Assembly: GCF_901709675.1 (NCBI RefSeq)
Contig: NC_051097.1
Location: forward strand, 7,478,039 to 7,542,038
Origin: Syngnathus acus
Taxonomy: Eukaryota; Chordata; Actinopteri; Syngnathiformes; Syngnathidae
Length of the DNA: 64,000 nt
Direction of reading: 5' to 3'
The notes under the pieces were generated by a model. The model saw nothing but the letters and a program-made list of their open reading frames with translations. It was not told the origin of the DNA and searched no databases. The stretch's first letter is position 1. Each line of letters starts with the position of its first letter. The translations under genes were made by a program, and so were the position numbers. This document shows, in pieces, positions 12,781 to 26,872 of the stretch.

Positions 12781-15700
12781 ATTTTGAATCATCATATAAA
12801 TTAAAAATGGAAAGTCGAGATCAAGCTAGGGCACCTTTTTTTTTTTTCCTCGCTCCACACTACGGCCGTCCAACACTTCGCCTTACAGCTATTGCCGGCA
12901 ATCTCTGGACACAGCGCCTTATTCATTATTCAGGTAACATGGGGGCCGAATCGATTTCCTGCCCCGGAGCCCCCCTCCTCGACACCCGTGTCCGCTCACC
13001 TCACCTCTCACCTGCCTCCACTCTTTTTCCACTCAGATCAACATTCCACACCGAGTGCGCAACACCCTGGCTTTCGTTTTCAAGAGGGGAGGGGGGGAGG
13101 TTCAGTTCTGGGTTTTGGATTTCATGTAAACGCACCTTGATCCTTAAATCTCCCTTAAGCCTGTTTCAGTTTCAAACAGCGGGACTGCACAAACACTCGC
13201 TGGCTGGCCGGCTGGCCGGCCACTTCGTGTACAGTCTAAGTGGAAAAGAATTAGTATGACTTGTGCATGTGTTGGAATATCTGAGCTTGTGCCCTGCCTA
13301 CAGGGACCTGCTCCTTCAGACACATTTTCACCTCATCTGTGTTTAAGGGCATTAATATTGCACCAGCCTCCGTGGCGGGGTTAAATGGATGACTGGGGGC
13401 ACGGAGGGGCAAAGGGAGGAGGAGGAGGGGAGGACTGGGGTGGTGGCGGGGTCTGAATGTCAAATTCAATCCCTTCATTCCCTCTCGCTCTGCTTTACTC
13501 GCCGTCTTGCGTTGATCGGCTACGACAAGAGACGTTTTTTTGGGTGGGGGGTGACGGGAACAAGGGCACCATAGTCCTAGCATGTGTTTTTTGTTTCGGG
13601 GGGAATACGTGATACTTGTGAATGGCGGGGAATAGGTTGAGGATTTATTGTGGATGTGGGGAAAAAAATGAACTACACAACTTCCAACTAGAGACGCTGA
13701 CTGTGGAGCCGGACGAAAAAAACCTTTCCTGAGACGGTTACCTCGGACACCAGAATTAGAAGAAACATCTTTCTGCCGTTAATCTGCTCTGCTGGAACGG
13801 TGCTATTCTCAGACAGCAGCCTCTCGCAATTAATTCTCCATCACTGGCTCACCAATCACCGACGAATTCATCGCCGGGACGTTTTACAGCCGGGATGAAG
13901 GAGACAAAAAAAAGGGAGACTAGGAATAAAAAAGCACGACTCAAGGGCCCAGGGAGACTGACATTGGCGAGGTCACGCTGAGGTTAAGTTAACATGCATA
14001 CAAGCTCTTGAAAAATTAAAGGCCGCTGCTCACGGAAGCTGCACTCGGAGCACCAAGTGGCAAGACCTTGATGGCTTCTAGGGGGGGGGGAAGTTCACCG
14101 TAAAAAAAAAAAAAAAAAAAAAGACCTGCTGTTCTTCTACATGGCTAACCCTGCAACACACATTTAGAAGCCCACAATCTTCCCGCACACACACGCAAAA
14201 ACAAAACTCAAGTGATTGAGAGCTCAGTGAGGTGAACAGCTGCAGAGAGAACGGACAGACGCAACGCCATCTCATAAGTCTTTGTTTTCTCGCCCTCTGC
14301 ATGGATACGTGCTCACGGGCGGCGCTTGACTGAGTGCGCCGCTGTCGGTTATGTCCCGGGTGTTGATATTTCCACTCTGAAGGTGTCAGAATGCCAATTA
14401 CAAATGTGTTGGGGTGTCAATTAGCGGGGAGCGATAGTGTGCACCGCTGCCAACGTGATGGAAGGCAAACAAGAGACTGACTACAAGGAACAGAAAAAAA
14501 AAAAAGGATATTTTTGCATATTCACCGAGATATCTCAGCAAACAGGAAGTGACATCGCAAACCCGACGAGGAACTACAGATTAACGAGTCTGTTATTCCG
14601 AGAGAACCACGAGCTGCCAAGTACGTTCCGGCCTATCGACTATTTTGTCCATGTCTATTCAAAGAAGTCTCTAAGAGACATCGGGCCACATCTCCAAGCA
14701 TGCGTCGCCGAGCACAATAAAAGACGCGGCCAAGTTTGTGGGCCAGTGTGTGGCCGAGAGTTCCCGCGGGGACCCGTGAACGATATCCAGCGTTGCCATT
14801 GTTGTGGCCGTGGCGAACGCAGGTGGATATATTGAGGCATTCATCATTCAAAATTCCATTTCCACTTTTGTTCATTTTTCTTCTCCCATCCAAAAAGAAA
14901 ATCCAGCTAGCCCATTTACCATCTTGTTAAAAATGAATAGAGTGGCTGACATTCTCATCTCATCGCCCTATTTTTAGCTTTCCTATAAAGACCACGTCGT
15001 TCAAGGTGACGCGAGCGAAAAATTTGAAAAATTTGAATTCTGGCAAAACATTGCGCAGATGACACGCGATGCAAAGAACAGCCTGAATCATTTACTTAGT
15101 CATCAGTGCTGAGCCTACGCAGATGTGAAGATAAACAGACATTATAAAGCCAAAATAATTCACTTATTTGGTACATTTGGTTCTTATAGTCTCACAAAAA
15201 CCAAAATACGGTGGCTCTCGAAAGAGGAACTCTGCTTTAAAATGATGAGAGTTTGCTAATCCATCAGCGCGGAAATAAAAAGGAAGGCTGTCGGCGGCGC
15301 ACGCGGAAAGAGCAAACCTAAAATTATCAGCAATTGGGAACCAGTAGGAAATGGTGAAGGGGGTGAAAATGGCGAGTGTGTCATATATCCTCCCACCTCC
15401 GGGCTAATTGACGAGATAATTACACGAGCGAGGCGACGGTGGACGAGCGACACTCGGGGCCGCTGGAGTGTCTGCAAATGCTTTTCGGAGGGAGCGACGG
15501 CGGAGTTTGTTGTCAAGAGAGAGGCTCATTAAGCCCGCAGCTGTGTTTGCTGATTTTGTCATGAGCAAATTGGGCCGCGAGAGAACGACTTGTATATGGA
15601 ATCGGCTCTTTAAAACAAGTTTTTGCTGTCGGGTCATTGCAGTGCAAAAAAAAAAACGATTGTATTTGTTAAATGCTGTTTACTCAAACTAAATAACCAT

Positions 15701-16480
15701 ACGGAACAAATGTAATAAATGGAATTGTTGCTATTTAACGGAATGAACAACCTTCTGTTAAAATGTTCGAATGACTCATGCAAACATTAGTCCACTAAAA
15801 AAAAACACACACACAAATAAATACTAAGAATAATATGTATATATTTTTTACATTATTATATATTTTATAAATACATTTTATTTTGTAATATTTTAATGAT
15901 CCAAATGTGATTTTCTTCGATTCACCTCATCAGAGAATTTCGCATGACAGTCCCAACACAAAGCAGCGGAAGATAAATACGAGCCGTAAAATGTGTCCGG
16001 GTGGGTCTCGCCAAGAGGATGTCAGTGAGTCATTTGGCTGCGCCCTCGGGGACTACATTCAACTTCTCTCATCTCTGCATCCCTTTCTCCTTCTTTCTCT
16101 CTTTCGCTTATAGTTTGACAGCTGCGGAGTAGGCCGAGGGTCAAGGGAATCTCGCCATCTCACACCGACGCACACTCGCAAAGACACACAATGGCGGGCT
16201 ACTGTCGGGCTTGAATGCGGAAGGTGCAGGCTGGAATTTTCCCATGCCGGGAGTTTCGCGGTGGCCTTTTTCATGACTGCGGCGAGACCTGAGTGGCCTC
16301 TGGACACCTCCCCCCCGCCCCGTCCCCTCAGCCCGCGGGCCGTGTCTTCTCCCCCTGCCGGGTGGCTCAATGGCCTCAGTGTGCAGGCGTGATTGTGTGT
16401 TTGCATAAAAGGCCGACCTCGGGAGGGGTTCTGTCACTCAGTCGTCGGCCCTCGCCCGAGGCGAGTCATCTGTCTTCAGT
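12781..16480. other. GC-richer non-coding stretch
   Basis: The region has several GC/CpG-richer pockets (12950-13230, 14700-14830, 16120-16480) and an A21 run at 14102-14122. The 150-codon frame at 12807-13259 starts in a T-run and reads serine/proline/leucine-rich sequence without domains. GGCTGGCCGGCTGGCCGGCC near 13203 is a short self-complementary repeat. No gene is supported. Confidence 0.45.
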
Positions 16481-19415
16481 GGACGACAAACTGGGATTTC
16501 TGTTTCGACTCAAAATACTCGCATGTTGAAACCCCTCAATTTGGGCTTTGGAAAGGGCGTTTTGATTCTTCCTCTTTGGTGTTTGCGGCTGTCCAAATGA
16601 CTACGGTGATTGTTCCCGACTATGAATAGATTCTCAGGTCGTCAATTGTTTTTTTGCTATGATAATTGACGATGATAGAACAAGCTATTATTCCAAAATC
16701 CCAAACTGCAGACTTGACTCCCACAAAATGCACTCTCCTAACTTCCACGTTCAACCCAGGCTAAAAGCGATTTTTCCAAGCTAATTAATTTAAAACGACT
16801 GTACATTCTTTCTCCAAGCCGCGCCATTTGTGACCTCGAAACCTCGTAGGCCGAGGCCGCCATTACCCAAGGACGCCCTTTATTTGTTTGGCTCCCACAC
16901 TCCCGCCTTCCAACATGCATGCTGAGGGGACTTGAAAGAGCTGCTTTGCCTGTCATCATGGCTTATTTAATAACTATCCCAAAGCAGTCAACAACGGCAC
17001 CCCGCAACGCGACCCCCCCCCCCCCCCCCACCCCTTCCCCCAGTCCATCAAGAAATCCCGGGCCCTCAGGTCTGATGAATGAGGCCATCAGGCACGCCAG
17101 CTGCCCTCAGAGGTGAGCAGCCTGCTCCCTCCCGCCATGCGGCCGGGCCACCGAGCAAGGAAGTGGGGGTGGGTTGGTGGGGAGCGCGGACCTTCATGCC
17201 AGGAACTCACGCCGTGGCAAAGCGAAAATATGGCAAGGCAAGAGGGGGCAGGATGTATATGGAAACAGGATGCCAGCAACACAGTGGGTGCTATGGAAAC
17301 CCATTTTTTTTATTCCCTTTGCTGTTTGCTCACAAGATACCGCTCATATTTCATATTTGAAAATAAAAACTTGAACGGTGATTTCAATTTTGAACCCAAA
17401 AACGTCACACCACGGGTTAAACCACTTTGACACATCCGACAATCTGGCCTTGATCGACTTTGATCCAGATGAAGGCAAACTTCTCAATGTCGGTCTGATT
17501 ATCGGTGTGTGTGTTTTTAGACCACATTAAACGATAAACGTGTGACTAGCGAGGGCTCTTTAAGCGAGTTTCAGTCAAGCCTTAATTGGGCAAACACCGC
17601 ATGCATATGGCCGTGCTCATTAGTTACGAATAGGTCTGATAATTACAGCCGGATGGGCGTACAGTACACACACACACACACACACATGTACAGTGACAGC
17701 AGCTGGCTCTCCAGGAAGGTTCAATAAAAATAATGAGTGTTGATTACTGGCTGGTCAAAGCATTAGCGCGTGTCATCATCCTCGCCTTTGCCCAAAGTTA
17801 ACAAACGCGCCTCCCTTATCCCCAACGCTGCCAAATAGTGAGGCGCTCTATTCATTATGCGGCGGTCTCCGTTCGCCAATCGACCAACGGCTGCCAGCCC
17901 TTGCGAGAAGTTTTGACACGGCGAGGGTAGCACATCACACGAACGCCGGAAGACTATCAAGACATATGGAGGGCCAGGAGGGAAAAAAGGAAAAAGGCCC
18001 ATAAATAACATTCACAACTGCATTTTTCTTGATCTGAGCTGCCAGGGAGAAGCAAGGTGGATTTACTCAAGGATGGTTTGCCCACTAGAGCTTTGATTTA
18101 TCTGCTACAAGCTATCTCAGCATCTGCGTCGCTACCTGTTTCAAACCAATCTTTTTATCTCCGGCCAGCCTTCTTGTCAGAAGGGGGCTGGCTTACGACT
18201 TTATTCCGAGAGCCAAGCAAACATTTTTTATGAATGCAAAGAGGCTCTCAGAAGGAGAGCGCCATCGCGTCAAGCGTTAGCGGCGTTCGTTTCTCGTATC
18301 GGAAATTTCCTCTCACTTGCCTCCGAGCAGCTTCTAAGGGAGGCCGGGAAGTGTCTGAGCACGGCTGAGCCCCTAGGACTCGGAGATGCAAACGGGCCTG
18401 GCTATCAAAGGCGAGCAGAGCGGTCAGAGGGACTGCGATATGAGCTTTGGACCGTTGGAGCTAAGGATGCAGTGGGAAGATTCAAAGGATCAGTGATAGC
18501 GGCAGACATGACTTGACACGGGCTCGCTATTTCGACCAACTGCAGTCACGGTAGTCTGGATAAGAATTAGCTTAAAGATGCTAACTGAAGAGACAATTTA
18601 AGATTTGGTACAACAGCACTTACAATCACTTCTGGGTAGTTCGTGGAACGCAACTAAAGGGTCGCTACTAGCTACTGAATGTAAGAATAATATATACGTA
18701 ATTGCTAATTCTTTTCAATAATGTATTGCGGCAATTACGTGAATTGTAATTGTCTTTTTTCACCGTCTTTGAGACCTTGAGAACACAAAGCACTCAAATT
18801 TCTGGTCTCTCGCTTCTTTCACTGGCAGCCTGACAGAGGGGAGGAGCACCATTGTTACACTAAAGATACAAAATTGATTAGCCATGGCTTGTCTCCGTTT
18901 GGTTGCGTAAGTGTAAACGACAGTAAAATACTTTCGTCTATCTTCCGAGTACGACAAGATGTGAATTTAGCTGTTTGTCAGCTAGCGTTAGCATTAGCCA
19001 CTTCAGCTGCGCATTTGAAGCATTGATTCAACCTTCACCAGTCTAATTCTTCCGTAAAATATTTTTTTGTATTTTTAGTTTGCTGTGAGTGACGGAAAGC
19101 TTGACAAGTCGCTTCAACTCCTTGTACATATCGTTGACTTCCATAGCCTAAAAAGACTTTTTCGAGGGCAAAGTGACCGCTGCATCACCGCCGAAGGCCA
19201 TCGGCAACCATCTGTTTTCTGCACAAGAACTTGACATTTACCATTCTGGAAATGAACATTTGATGAGCTAGCCTGTCTGCAACATGAGTGTTACACTATA
19301 TTATCCTTCCTACACACACACAAACACGCAAATAGTTGACTCAGCACTTGACCTCTCTGTGCAGTTTTTTGCAATATATCAGAGGCAAAATATAGGTTGT
19401 CTCAATCTTTTCCAG
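16481..19415. other. Non-coding stretch with poly-C and (CA)n
   Basis: Holds a C17 run at 17013-17029 and a (CA)n at 17665-17686. A GTCTGATTATCGGTGTG word at 17485-17510 is a weak relative of the ATTAATCGG fragments elsewhere. GCTAGCGTTAGCATTAGCC near 18980 is simple-sequence-like. No exon is supported. Confidence 0.45.
17665..17686 (+). repeat. (CA)n microsatellite
   Basis: Ten or more uninterrupted AC units between GTACAGT and ATGTACAG. Confidence 0.9.
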
Positions 19416-19462
19416 CAGTGACCCAAATAAAAGGACTAAAAACAGACACCTGGCAGTTGAAG
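19416..19462 (+). other. Candidate 47-base exon on plus strand (weak)
   Basis: A good acceptor (pyrimidine-rich TCTCAATCTTTTCCAG ending at 19415) and a strong donor (TTGAAG|GTGAGT at 19462/19463) enclose 47 bases. One frame is open through it (VTQIKGLKTDTWQLK). A donor this strong is expected about twice by chance in this much sequence, so this is only a splice-pattern candidate. No neighbouring exon is recognised. Confidence 0.15.
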
Positions 19463-22164
19463 GTGAGTTTGAACAGGAAGATAAGGTGGCTACTGAACAT
19501 CTGGCCGTCTCAGGAGCTAGCTGAGAGGCACCAATTAGACGTCAATGCTCCAGGAGAGGTCAGCCTCAGGTTAGTCGTTTTAGCGGCACATGCTCGCGAG
19601 GTGAAGAACAACAAACAATGGCGCTTAATAGACTGCTGGCCACGTGGCAGCGAGTTACGGGAGGCGCCAGGGCGGCTGTTGTGCCCACATCCTCACTCGG
19701 ATGAGACCCGCTACATCAACAAACTGCTGCCCCCCCCCCGCCCTTCCCCTGGGAGGATATGACAGGGTTGCAGTTAGAGATCAATAAAAATGAATATCAA
19801 TAATCTCCGGTTACATCGAGGATGTTTGACTGTCTGATGCCTCTGATGGATTATTTTGATCTGCCCCCTTTAAGGTTGCGCTGGATTTTCAACGGTTAAC
19901 ACTTTAGCTCCTTTTAGCTAATAAGATCCACCATCGCAGCCCCTTCGATTGATTTATCGGCTGCCGTAAATTTCCATGATGCCGAATCAATGCGGTCTTA
20001 TCTTCATGGTGACAAATGTTCGGAAGGCCGGAAGGAAGCTTGCGCATCTCTGCTCTTCTGCCAGATTGCGAGACACAATCGTGTCGGATTGTCGGATTTC
20101 CTGCTCGCGTCTATTTTGATATTGGCGGCGTAGAGGAGAGAAACACGGCGGTCTCGTGTGATCTCATTAGAGGAGGAAGGTCACGGCCCCCGGGGGGGGT
20201 AAGTTTCACCTCTGTCGAGCTTCGTCAGTCTCAGTAAAATGTCGCGGCCAAAATTACTGCGGGGGCTCGTGCTAATTAAGGCTAGCGGATTCATCGCGGG
20301 CCGGCCAGAGTAAATAAAGATTCAACTGGTGGATATTCCAAACACATCTGGAGCTAGCTTCACACGATGGAAGCGTCATTTGTAAACACGACAGTTGAGA
20401 AATTTCTGACGAAAGCACTTTTGGGGAAAAATGAGCCCTTAAACTGTAACTTTTGTTTTTAATCACAACTTGACTGATGGAGATTTCCCCCAAATGAAGC
20501 ATTGCACATGCACTGATTACCTGTCAAAGGCTTTGACAAATAACGGCCGCCGGCGTACATACATTTTACGAGCCGCTTCTCTGATCCACTTTTTTTTTTT
20601 TTTTTAAAGTACAAACTGCAACGGGAAGGTGACGACGGATCACCAGAACCACATTGATGCTTCCCAACAGCCTGACTGCAATCTGCCGTTTGAATCAGGC
20701 CGCTACATTTCAACACAGAATGACACGGTGGTGACGTTCCATGAACACAGAAGGCAAATTAATGATATTCATTGATGGATGTGTTTATTCTTCGGCTCCG
20801 TTGTACACTACGCCACCAGATGGCCCGCGGTGGAAAAAGTCTGTTTCGACTAGGAATGGCCCTTTGACTCAATGTCCTTGCTCTCGATTCATCATTTTTT
20901 ATTTTTTCACATTAGTGGGAGAGCGTCGAGTTTCTCACGCTGAATCGAGATTAATTAACCTCAGCCTGTCGGTAAGCTGCAGTAATATGCGTCGTTCTTC
21001 GTCAAGGATAAAGATGTGTTGATGCACGCTTTTATTGTATAAAAATATAATCGAGATAATGATATCCCAAAGATGAATATTTTTTTATACGGAATTGGAT
21101 GCTTAATATCTGACTTCCAAAGACCTCCACCAAACTTTGACTTTCTCAGTGAAAGTCACTAAAATGGAAGTGAAAGCCACAAAGGAAAACAGCGTACGTG
21201 CGCTCTGAAAGGCTACATTGTCGAGCGTCTAGGTCGCTCGGAGTCAAAAGACCGATTCAGGTTGGCCCCCCGAAGACTGCCGAGTCACGGCGGGATCACG
21301 GTGGGATAATGTTCCCGTTCGCAGCCAAAGAACAATATTTGGAATTGATGTGTCCTCTGGGAACAGGGTCAGGGAGGCACACAGTTAGGCTGAGAATCAC
21401 AGTAGGAAGAAATATTCTATTTTCTTAACCACCCAACAACTCTGAACAAATGCTTACTGCTCGCTCCCCATTTTTTTTTTTTCCCCATCGCAGGTTTTTA
21501 TCGCGGGTTTTAATTACACCCACTGAAGCTCTTAATACAGGTGACTTGTGCATGTTTGTAAATGTGTGTGTGTATGAATTAGTAAAGTTAGACACTTAAA
21601 GGCGCGCCAAGTGCCAGAGAGAGATTTAACAAGCTCCAATAATATTTAATGAGCTTAATTAGGAATCCTGTTGATCCCGACGGAGGTGCCGGCAGAAGCT
21701 CGATGCGGGCGGGAAATAGTTCGAATGGGCAAAAAGTACGATAGATGCCAGAGAAGGTCCTTTACCGATCCGAATATTCTCTTTATTAGTGAGAGAGGGG
21801 AAAAAATGTGTCTGAGTGAGTTGAACTTGAGCTTGTTGTTTTGACTGAGTCCAATCAGAACAGAACATGTCACATCATCAAATAAAATGAATATGTTATT
21901 GGAACGCCTCGCTACACAAACCATCTGCGTCTCTCTCCGCAGCAAAAGTGAATCAAACCGCAAAAAGTCCCGTTTGCTTTGGCTCATCCCCGGCAACTCC
22001 CTTTTCCGCTTCTAAATGGACTCGCTCGACATTTAATCATGTCGCCGTCGGACTCGAGGGGTCATGTAAACACGTTATTTGGCAAACGTGGGACCAAATG
22101 AATGATCTCAATGATGTAAAGTGAACTGTCAACGTGATATTTTTAAAAATGGGACGTGAGGTTG
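19463..22164. other. Non-coding stretch
   Basis: No exon is supported. A plus-strand GGG|GTAAGT donor-like site at 20200 follows an open frame of 73 codons but has no acceptor. T runs lie at 20590-20605 and 21471-21482. The remainder is ordinary complex intronic sequence. Confidence 0.45.
20813..20827 (+). promoter_or_regulatory. CTCF-like motif
   Basis: CCACCAGATGGCCCG matches the CTCF core CCASYAGRKGGC perfectly over 12 bases. The next position departs from R. Confidence 0.4.
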
Positions 22165-22188
22165 GGGGGGGGGGGGGGGGGGGGGGGG
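22165..22188 (+). repeat. Poly-G tract (G24)
   Basis: The longest homopolymer in the window: 24 consecutive G bases. It could form G-quadruplex structures, and its length is prone to sequencing error. Confidence 0.9.
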
Positions 22189-24380
22189 AAGCAGTACGGG
22201 AGAAAGGACTGGTTTTGCTTGTTGTATCAAAACTTCTAACTACGAAATAGCCGTTCAATTGGATGACTACAAACCCAAACAGATTCTGGCATGTTTGGGA
22301 GGTCCCCTCAAAGTGCTGAGCCTCCCCAGAAGACCATGCGGAGGGGTCTGACAATGATAAAGTGACCTTTCAGATCATCATGATAAATCCCGTCACAATC
22401 TCACACACACACACCAATGATGACCGACTGCATGACAAGTTCACCCTGAGGGATTTAATCCATGCCCACAAAATTCTCATCTGGCAGGTAGTGCTCAGAA
22501 TGGGAGGGGCAAACGCGGAAGAGGCGCCGAGGTCAGAGGGGGCGGGGCTCGGACATCACAGTGCATCTATACATCGGCAGCCTTGAGCGAGGCTAAACGC
22601 AGAGGTCATCTTTCAGAGTCGATCTCCTGGTTTCTCCCATGCCTCCGGCCACTTCCCCTCGCGGTCTTTGCTATATTTAGCCCCCCCCCTTTCCCCCCTC
22701 CCAGGACTCTTTGTCCCCATCCTGTTCTCGGGCCGCAAGGAGTGGGCGACTCATCATTATAAATCAGCCTGTTAGGAGGGAATAAAATTTTAAACAGCTT
22801 CGCCCTGGTTTTCCCCGAGTCCAAGTCTCCATTAGAGAGACGGCGGCGCCAAATGGTTGCTCGCATGGCAACACACAGCAAATCAACACAACAACGCGTT
22901 TAATCACCCGCTCGCTCCTTTTGTTCGTCCGAGCCCTTCCGTGCGCAGCTCCTGGCAATAAAGAGCGCGCACGTTGCTCTAGTAAAGTCTTTACGCAGGC
23001 CGAGGTGCAGTAATGTCCGTGCAACCAAAAGTATTGCTTCATTACATCTGCATCTCCCAGGTCCGTCGCTCTCGTCTGCTTGTGGTAAAAATGTCAATGA
23101 AGTGGTCGTATAAAGGCTTCTGGGAAAAGCAAGATTTTGTGGGGTGACTTTGAAGGGAATATTTGTGAGGATCTTATTTAAGGACACTTTCCACTCATCC
23201 TCAAGGTTCTTCACAAGTGACTCAGTAAGTTCTTGAGTAATAGTTGTTATTCTTCGCGGAGGATAAAGAATATATGACCGTGAGATGAAAAATGCTAAAA
23301 GACGGAAGGTAAAAAGAAAAAATCTTTCTACTGTACAGGGTGTTAGAAACAGAACCGTTGGGTTTCGAGCCTCACATATGGCTGCACGGGTCAATGGAGA
23401 TTAGCTGGAGTGAGAAGAGGAGCATGAGCTCATCTTATCATGTTGCCTCCATCCGGAAGAGAGCCAGGCCCGTTGACAGCGCACATAAAACAGCCAGCGG
23501 GGAGATATGGAAGCAGAAATCCAGAGCCCCGGCCACACAGCGGGAGCGCACGAGAGGCCAAGGAGGCGCTGATACGACAGCAAAGCGGCAGATGGAAAGA
23601 CAATGAAGAAAAAAAAAAAAATTCACATCGGCATCAAGGGGGCGGGCTGAGCTTCTCGCTTCGTCATCCCCGCTCTCGGCCTCCGGAGAAGGCGATTAAC
23701 GACGACGGCGAAGAGTGTGTATAAGTGTGTGTAAGGCCTGATCGTTAGAGCGGCCAACTTGTGTAATACAATTACGGAGGCTGCAGAGAAACTGCTAATG
23801 TGCACGCGGCCAGCTCCGTCAGATGGATCAGGTATTGAGTTTTCGATGCTTAATTCACTTTCCAGTACACACGCGGGTGCATTAGTTAGATTAGAGGAGG
23901 GGAGGGAGGGGGCGGGGCAGGGCGGGGGAGGCGAATGCCCCGTCGGGACGGACAGATTTGTTTAGTGGTGGCTGTCAATTATAACCCTGACCCTGGCACT
24001 AAATGGCTTCTCCTCAAAAGGAAGGCGGGGGAGGGAAGGGAAAGGAGACAAAAGCAGGACAAGATTGGGAAAGACACGACCATTTGTTGCCTGAGATAAC
24101 AAGTAAGGTGGCGGCGAGTGAACAATGGTCCCGAACATACGCCGCGCCAATAAAGCAAAGTGCTGCGGTCGGAGAAGCCAACGAGATAAGCGGGCCGACG
24201 CGGTCGCTCGGACCGGGCCAGGTCAGGCCAGGACCGTGGTGGGCGGCTCCTCCCGAATATGAAATGGCAAAGGAGTGATTTGATTTGCTGTGTGTAGCAG
24301 TCACATGCAATTGGAGAGACTGATTGCGGGCGCAGTTACTGAAAACGCCATTGTGCAACACACAAAAGGATTGGACTCTT
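22189..24380. other. CpG-richer non-coding stretch
   Basis: Positions 22880-22990, 23440-23720 and 23880-24250 are relatively CpG-rich with G-rich runs (GGAGGGGAGGGAGGGGGCGG). Open frames occur on both strands at once (for example 22900-23394 minus, 164 codons) with no domain, signal peptide or good splice pair. A promoter cannot be excluded but is not supported. Confidence 0.4.
23258..23278 (+). repeat. Dispersed repeat core, copy 2
   Basis: GGAGGATAAAGAATATATGAC: the 17-base core is exact and is followed by TGAC as in the copies at 39914 and 40012. The downstream sequence (CGTGAGATGAAAAATGC) is not alignable, so only the core region is kept. Confidence 0.6.
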
Positions 24381-26852
24381 TTTACAAATACGAGTTTTAT
24401 TTGAACTTTCGCAATCCAATAATCCTAAAAGGACTCAGTTTACTTTAGTTATTGCGGTAGAATTTAATTGGAGGACAAAACTTTGCGGAGGGACAACAAG
24501 TCTGCAAAGACCCAGCGAGGCAGCTGAACCCGAATGAACTGTCGCATAGAGCAACTAGTTTTGCACTAACTTGAAATTTTAAATCGCGGATCAATGGCTG
24601 TGTTTCTTTTGAAGGATTTGGCCAGGGGACATTTTTGAAATTGGAATATTGTGGAATTATGGGAAGCAGTTGGGCCGCCTGTAGGTGTAACGTGATTCTT
24701 TTCAGACAATAAATCAAATGCGTCTTATTTTGAGACTTTCGCCGGGCGCCATTTACACAGAATATGAAGTCGGCATACATTTGGGTCGATGCCTTTGATC
24801 CCGCCTCCCTTCCTGCACAAACGTGTCTTTGTGTCAGCGCCGAGACGTTATTACCGTTTTCCGCTCAAAGCTTCAGCTCCTCATCTCCGGGGGGGGGACA
24901 CGGCGCCTCTCGCTAGTAGCGTTAGCTGGAGAACCCTCATCATCATCATGACCATCCTTTTTTTTCCAGATATAAATAAATGTGACAGCTTTTCCTTCCC
25001 TTCCTAAATGAAGGGCAGGGAAAAAAAAAGATGTTGGGTGGTTAGCGAGGGGCACGCTTTCCACAGTAAACACGTCCCTTCTCCCGTGTAAACATGTAAA
25101 ATCACGAAAAGATGGCCGCGGCTCGGCTCGTAATTATATTAAGCCGAGCGCTGAAATGAGATGAGTGACTCTTAGCAGAGTCTGCGAGCGTCGTCGCCGA
25201 TTTCACCCGACCGACTCCCGAGAGAGCGGCGGCAGTGGCAAGCGGGTTGCAAATAATCTTGTAAGGATTCATTTGTCTTTGTCACGAGATCTAGGGACTG
25301 ACACCTGCCGCCAGGATGAAGAGCGACGTGAGGAGGAAACGCGGAAACGTTGATGGATGTTAGACGGCGACGTCCTCGCCGCGCGACACATCCATCAAGG
25401 TGTGATGGCCAGATGCCGACAAATTGGAGCATTTTTCCTCACCTTGTGATGATAGTTTTGAAAGGTGCCGTTATCGCACGTGTCAACAACATAATTATTT
25501 GCTCTGATTTTGATGTGCCGAATCCAAAACGGTCAAGTTGACCTTTTGGAAAGATGGCCACCTTTTGGGGTATTTTTGTTTTTAGTACTTTTTTACTTCA
25601 TGAGCTATATTTATTATTTAGCGATCAGTAAGCAAAATTGATAACATTAGTTAAGTGAGTTAGAAAATATTTTTTCTCTTAAATCTCAGATGAGAAACAT
25701 TAACAACAAAAAGTCCCAACTGATGATGTCACAAAAATGTAATTGATTTTGGCATAAAAACCTGGTTGAGCAATGCAAAATTGTTCCAAATTTGTTGACA
25801 AAAATTGCCACCTCTGCATTATCCAACCCTAAAACTAAGTAAAGTAGAACTCGCCGCTGCCTGAGCGACCCGCCCGCCCTTCGCTTTCAAAGAGGCCTCG
25901 TCTTACCAAAACCAAGCCGGCGAAAGGAAAGAAAACGGAGACTACCAACCCGAATCGTCCGTCTCGGGTTTCCCGTGGCGTTCAAATAGTCACGACTGCA
26001 ACAACTGCCAAGGAGGAGAAATGGCAGCCAAAACCAAAACCAGGTTGCGCACATATCTGGTGTTGCGCAGCTAGACAAGGCACAATAGGACTCAGATTAC
26101 CGCGCCGCATTTCCAGGAATTACAGGAGTGTATAAATATGCAAGGTTTCCTTTTCTATCGATGCGCCGTTTGTGTTTGTTTACCGTTTTTTTTCGCCCGT
26201 CTTTTCCATGAACAAAAAGCCACACAAAGAATAGCATTGGAGTTAATATGCCTTAATCCCGCATTCTCGCAGACGGCTCATCCTGTGGGTGAAAGCCGCA
26301 CACTTTAAGAGTCCCTTCCCAATTCTCATCTCTTTTCATTCCGGGCCTCAACCTCAGACTTTTTTCCCCCTCGATTTTTCGCTATCCCACTGGACGACAT
26401 TGTTGCTTTTGTTGGCGGGTCTCACCGTGCCCGCTAAATAAAACATTTGCTGTTGGAAAAAGCCAGCGATAGCGCGAGCGAGTGCGGCTACGGCAGGAAG
26501 CCGGCGCGCCATTTTAGCCGTGTTGTAAAAACAAACGTGCGGTGTAAACGTGACGGCTCGGGAGGGACGTGTGCGATAATAAGCGGCCGGTGAAAGACGG
26601 CCATCAAGCGGTATGGTTTACCCCCGCACGGCTTCTTCCTTTGCACAGCAGACGTCGCCATTTTACCGGACAGATCGCCTTACCTCATACCACCCCCACC
26701 CCCAAAAAAAGAAACACAGAGCTCCCTATGCATAGTATGTCACAACTGAATTATCGTTTTCCGCTGTACATGCTTTAATATATCTGCTGCAAACCATTAC
26801 GGTGTATCACTTTACAAAAGTGCAGCTGCTGGACCCTCTGTGGGGTTACAGT

Positions 26853-26872
26853 ACACACACACACACACACAC
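26853..26872 (+). repeat. (CA)n microsatellite
   Basis: Ten AC units following GTTACAGT. Confidence 0.9.

Noticed and set aside
12807-13259. 150-codon plus frame
   Set aside because: Starts beside a T-run, has no domain or splice support, and overlaps another frame.
20016-20237. Plus frame ending near GTAAGT as an exon
   Set aside because: The donor follows a G-run and no acceptor with pyrimidine tract precedes it.
22900-23394. 164-codon minus frame
   Set aside because: No domain, signal peptide or splice pair; the open length fits GC-richer non-coding DNA.
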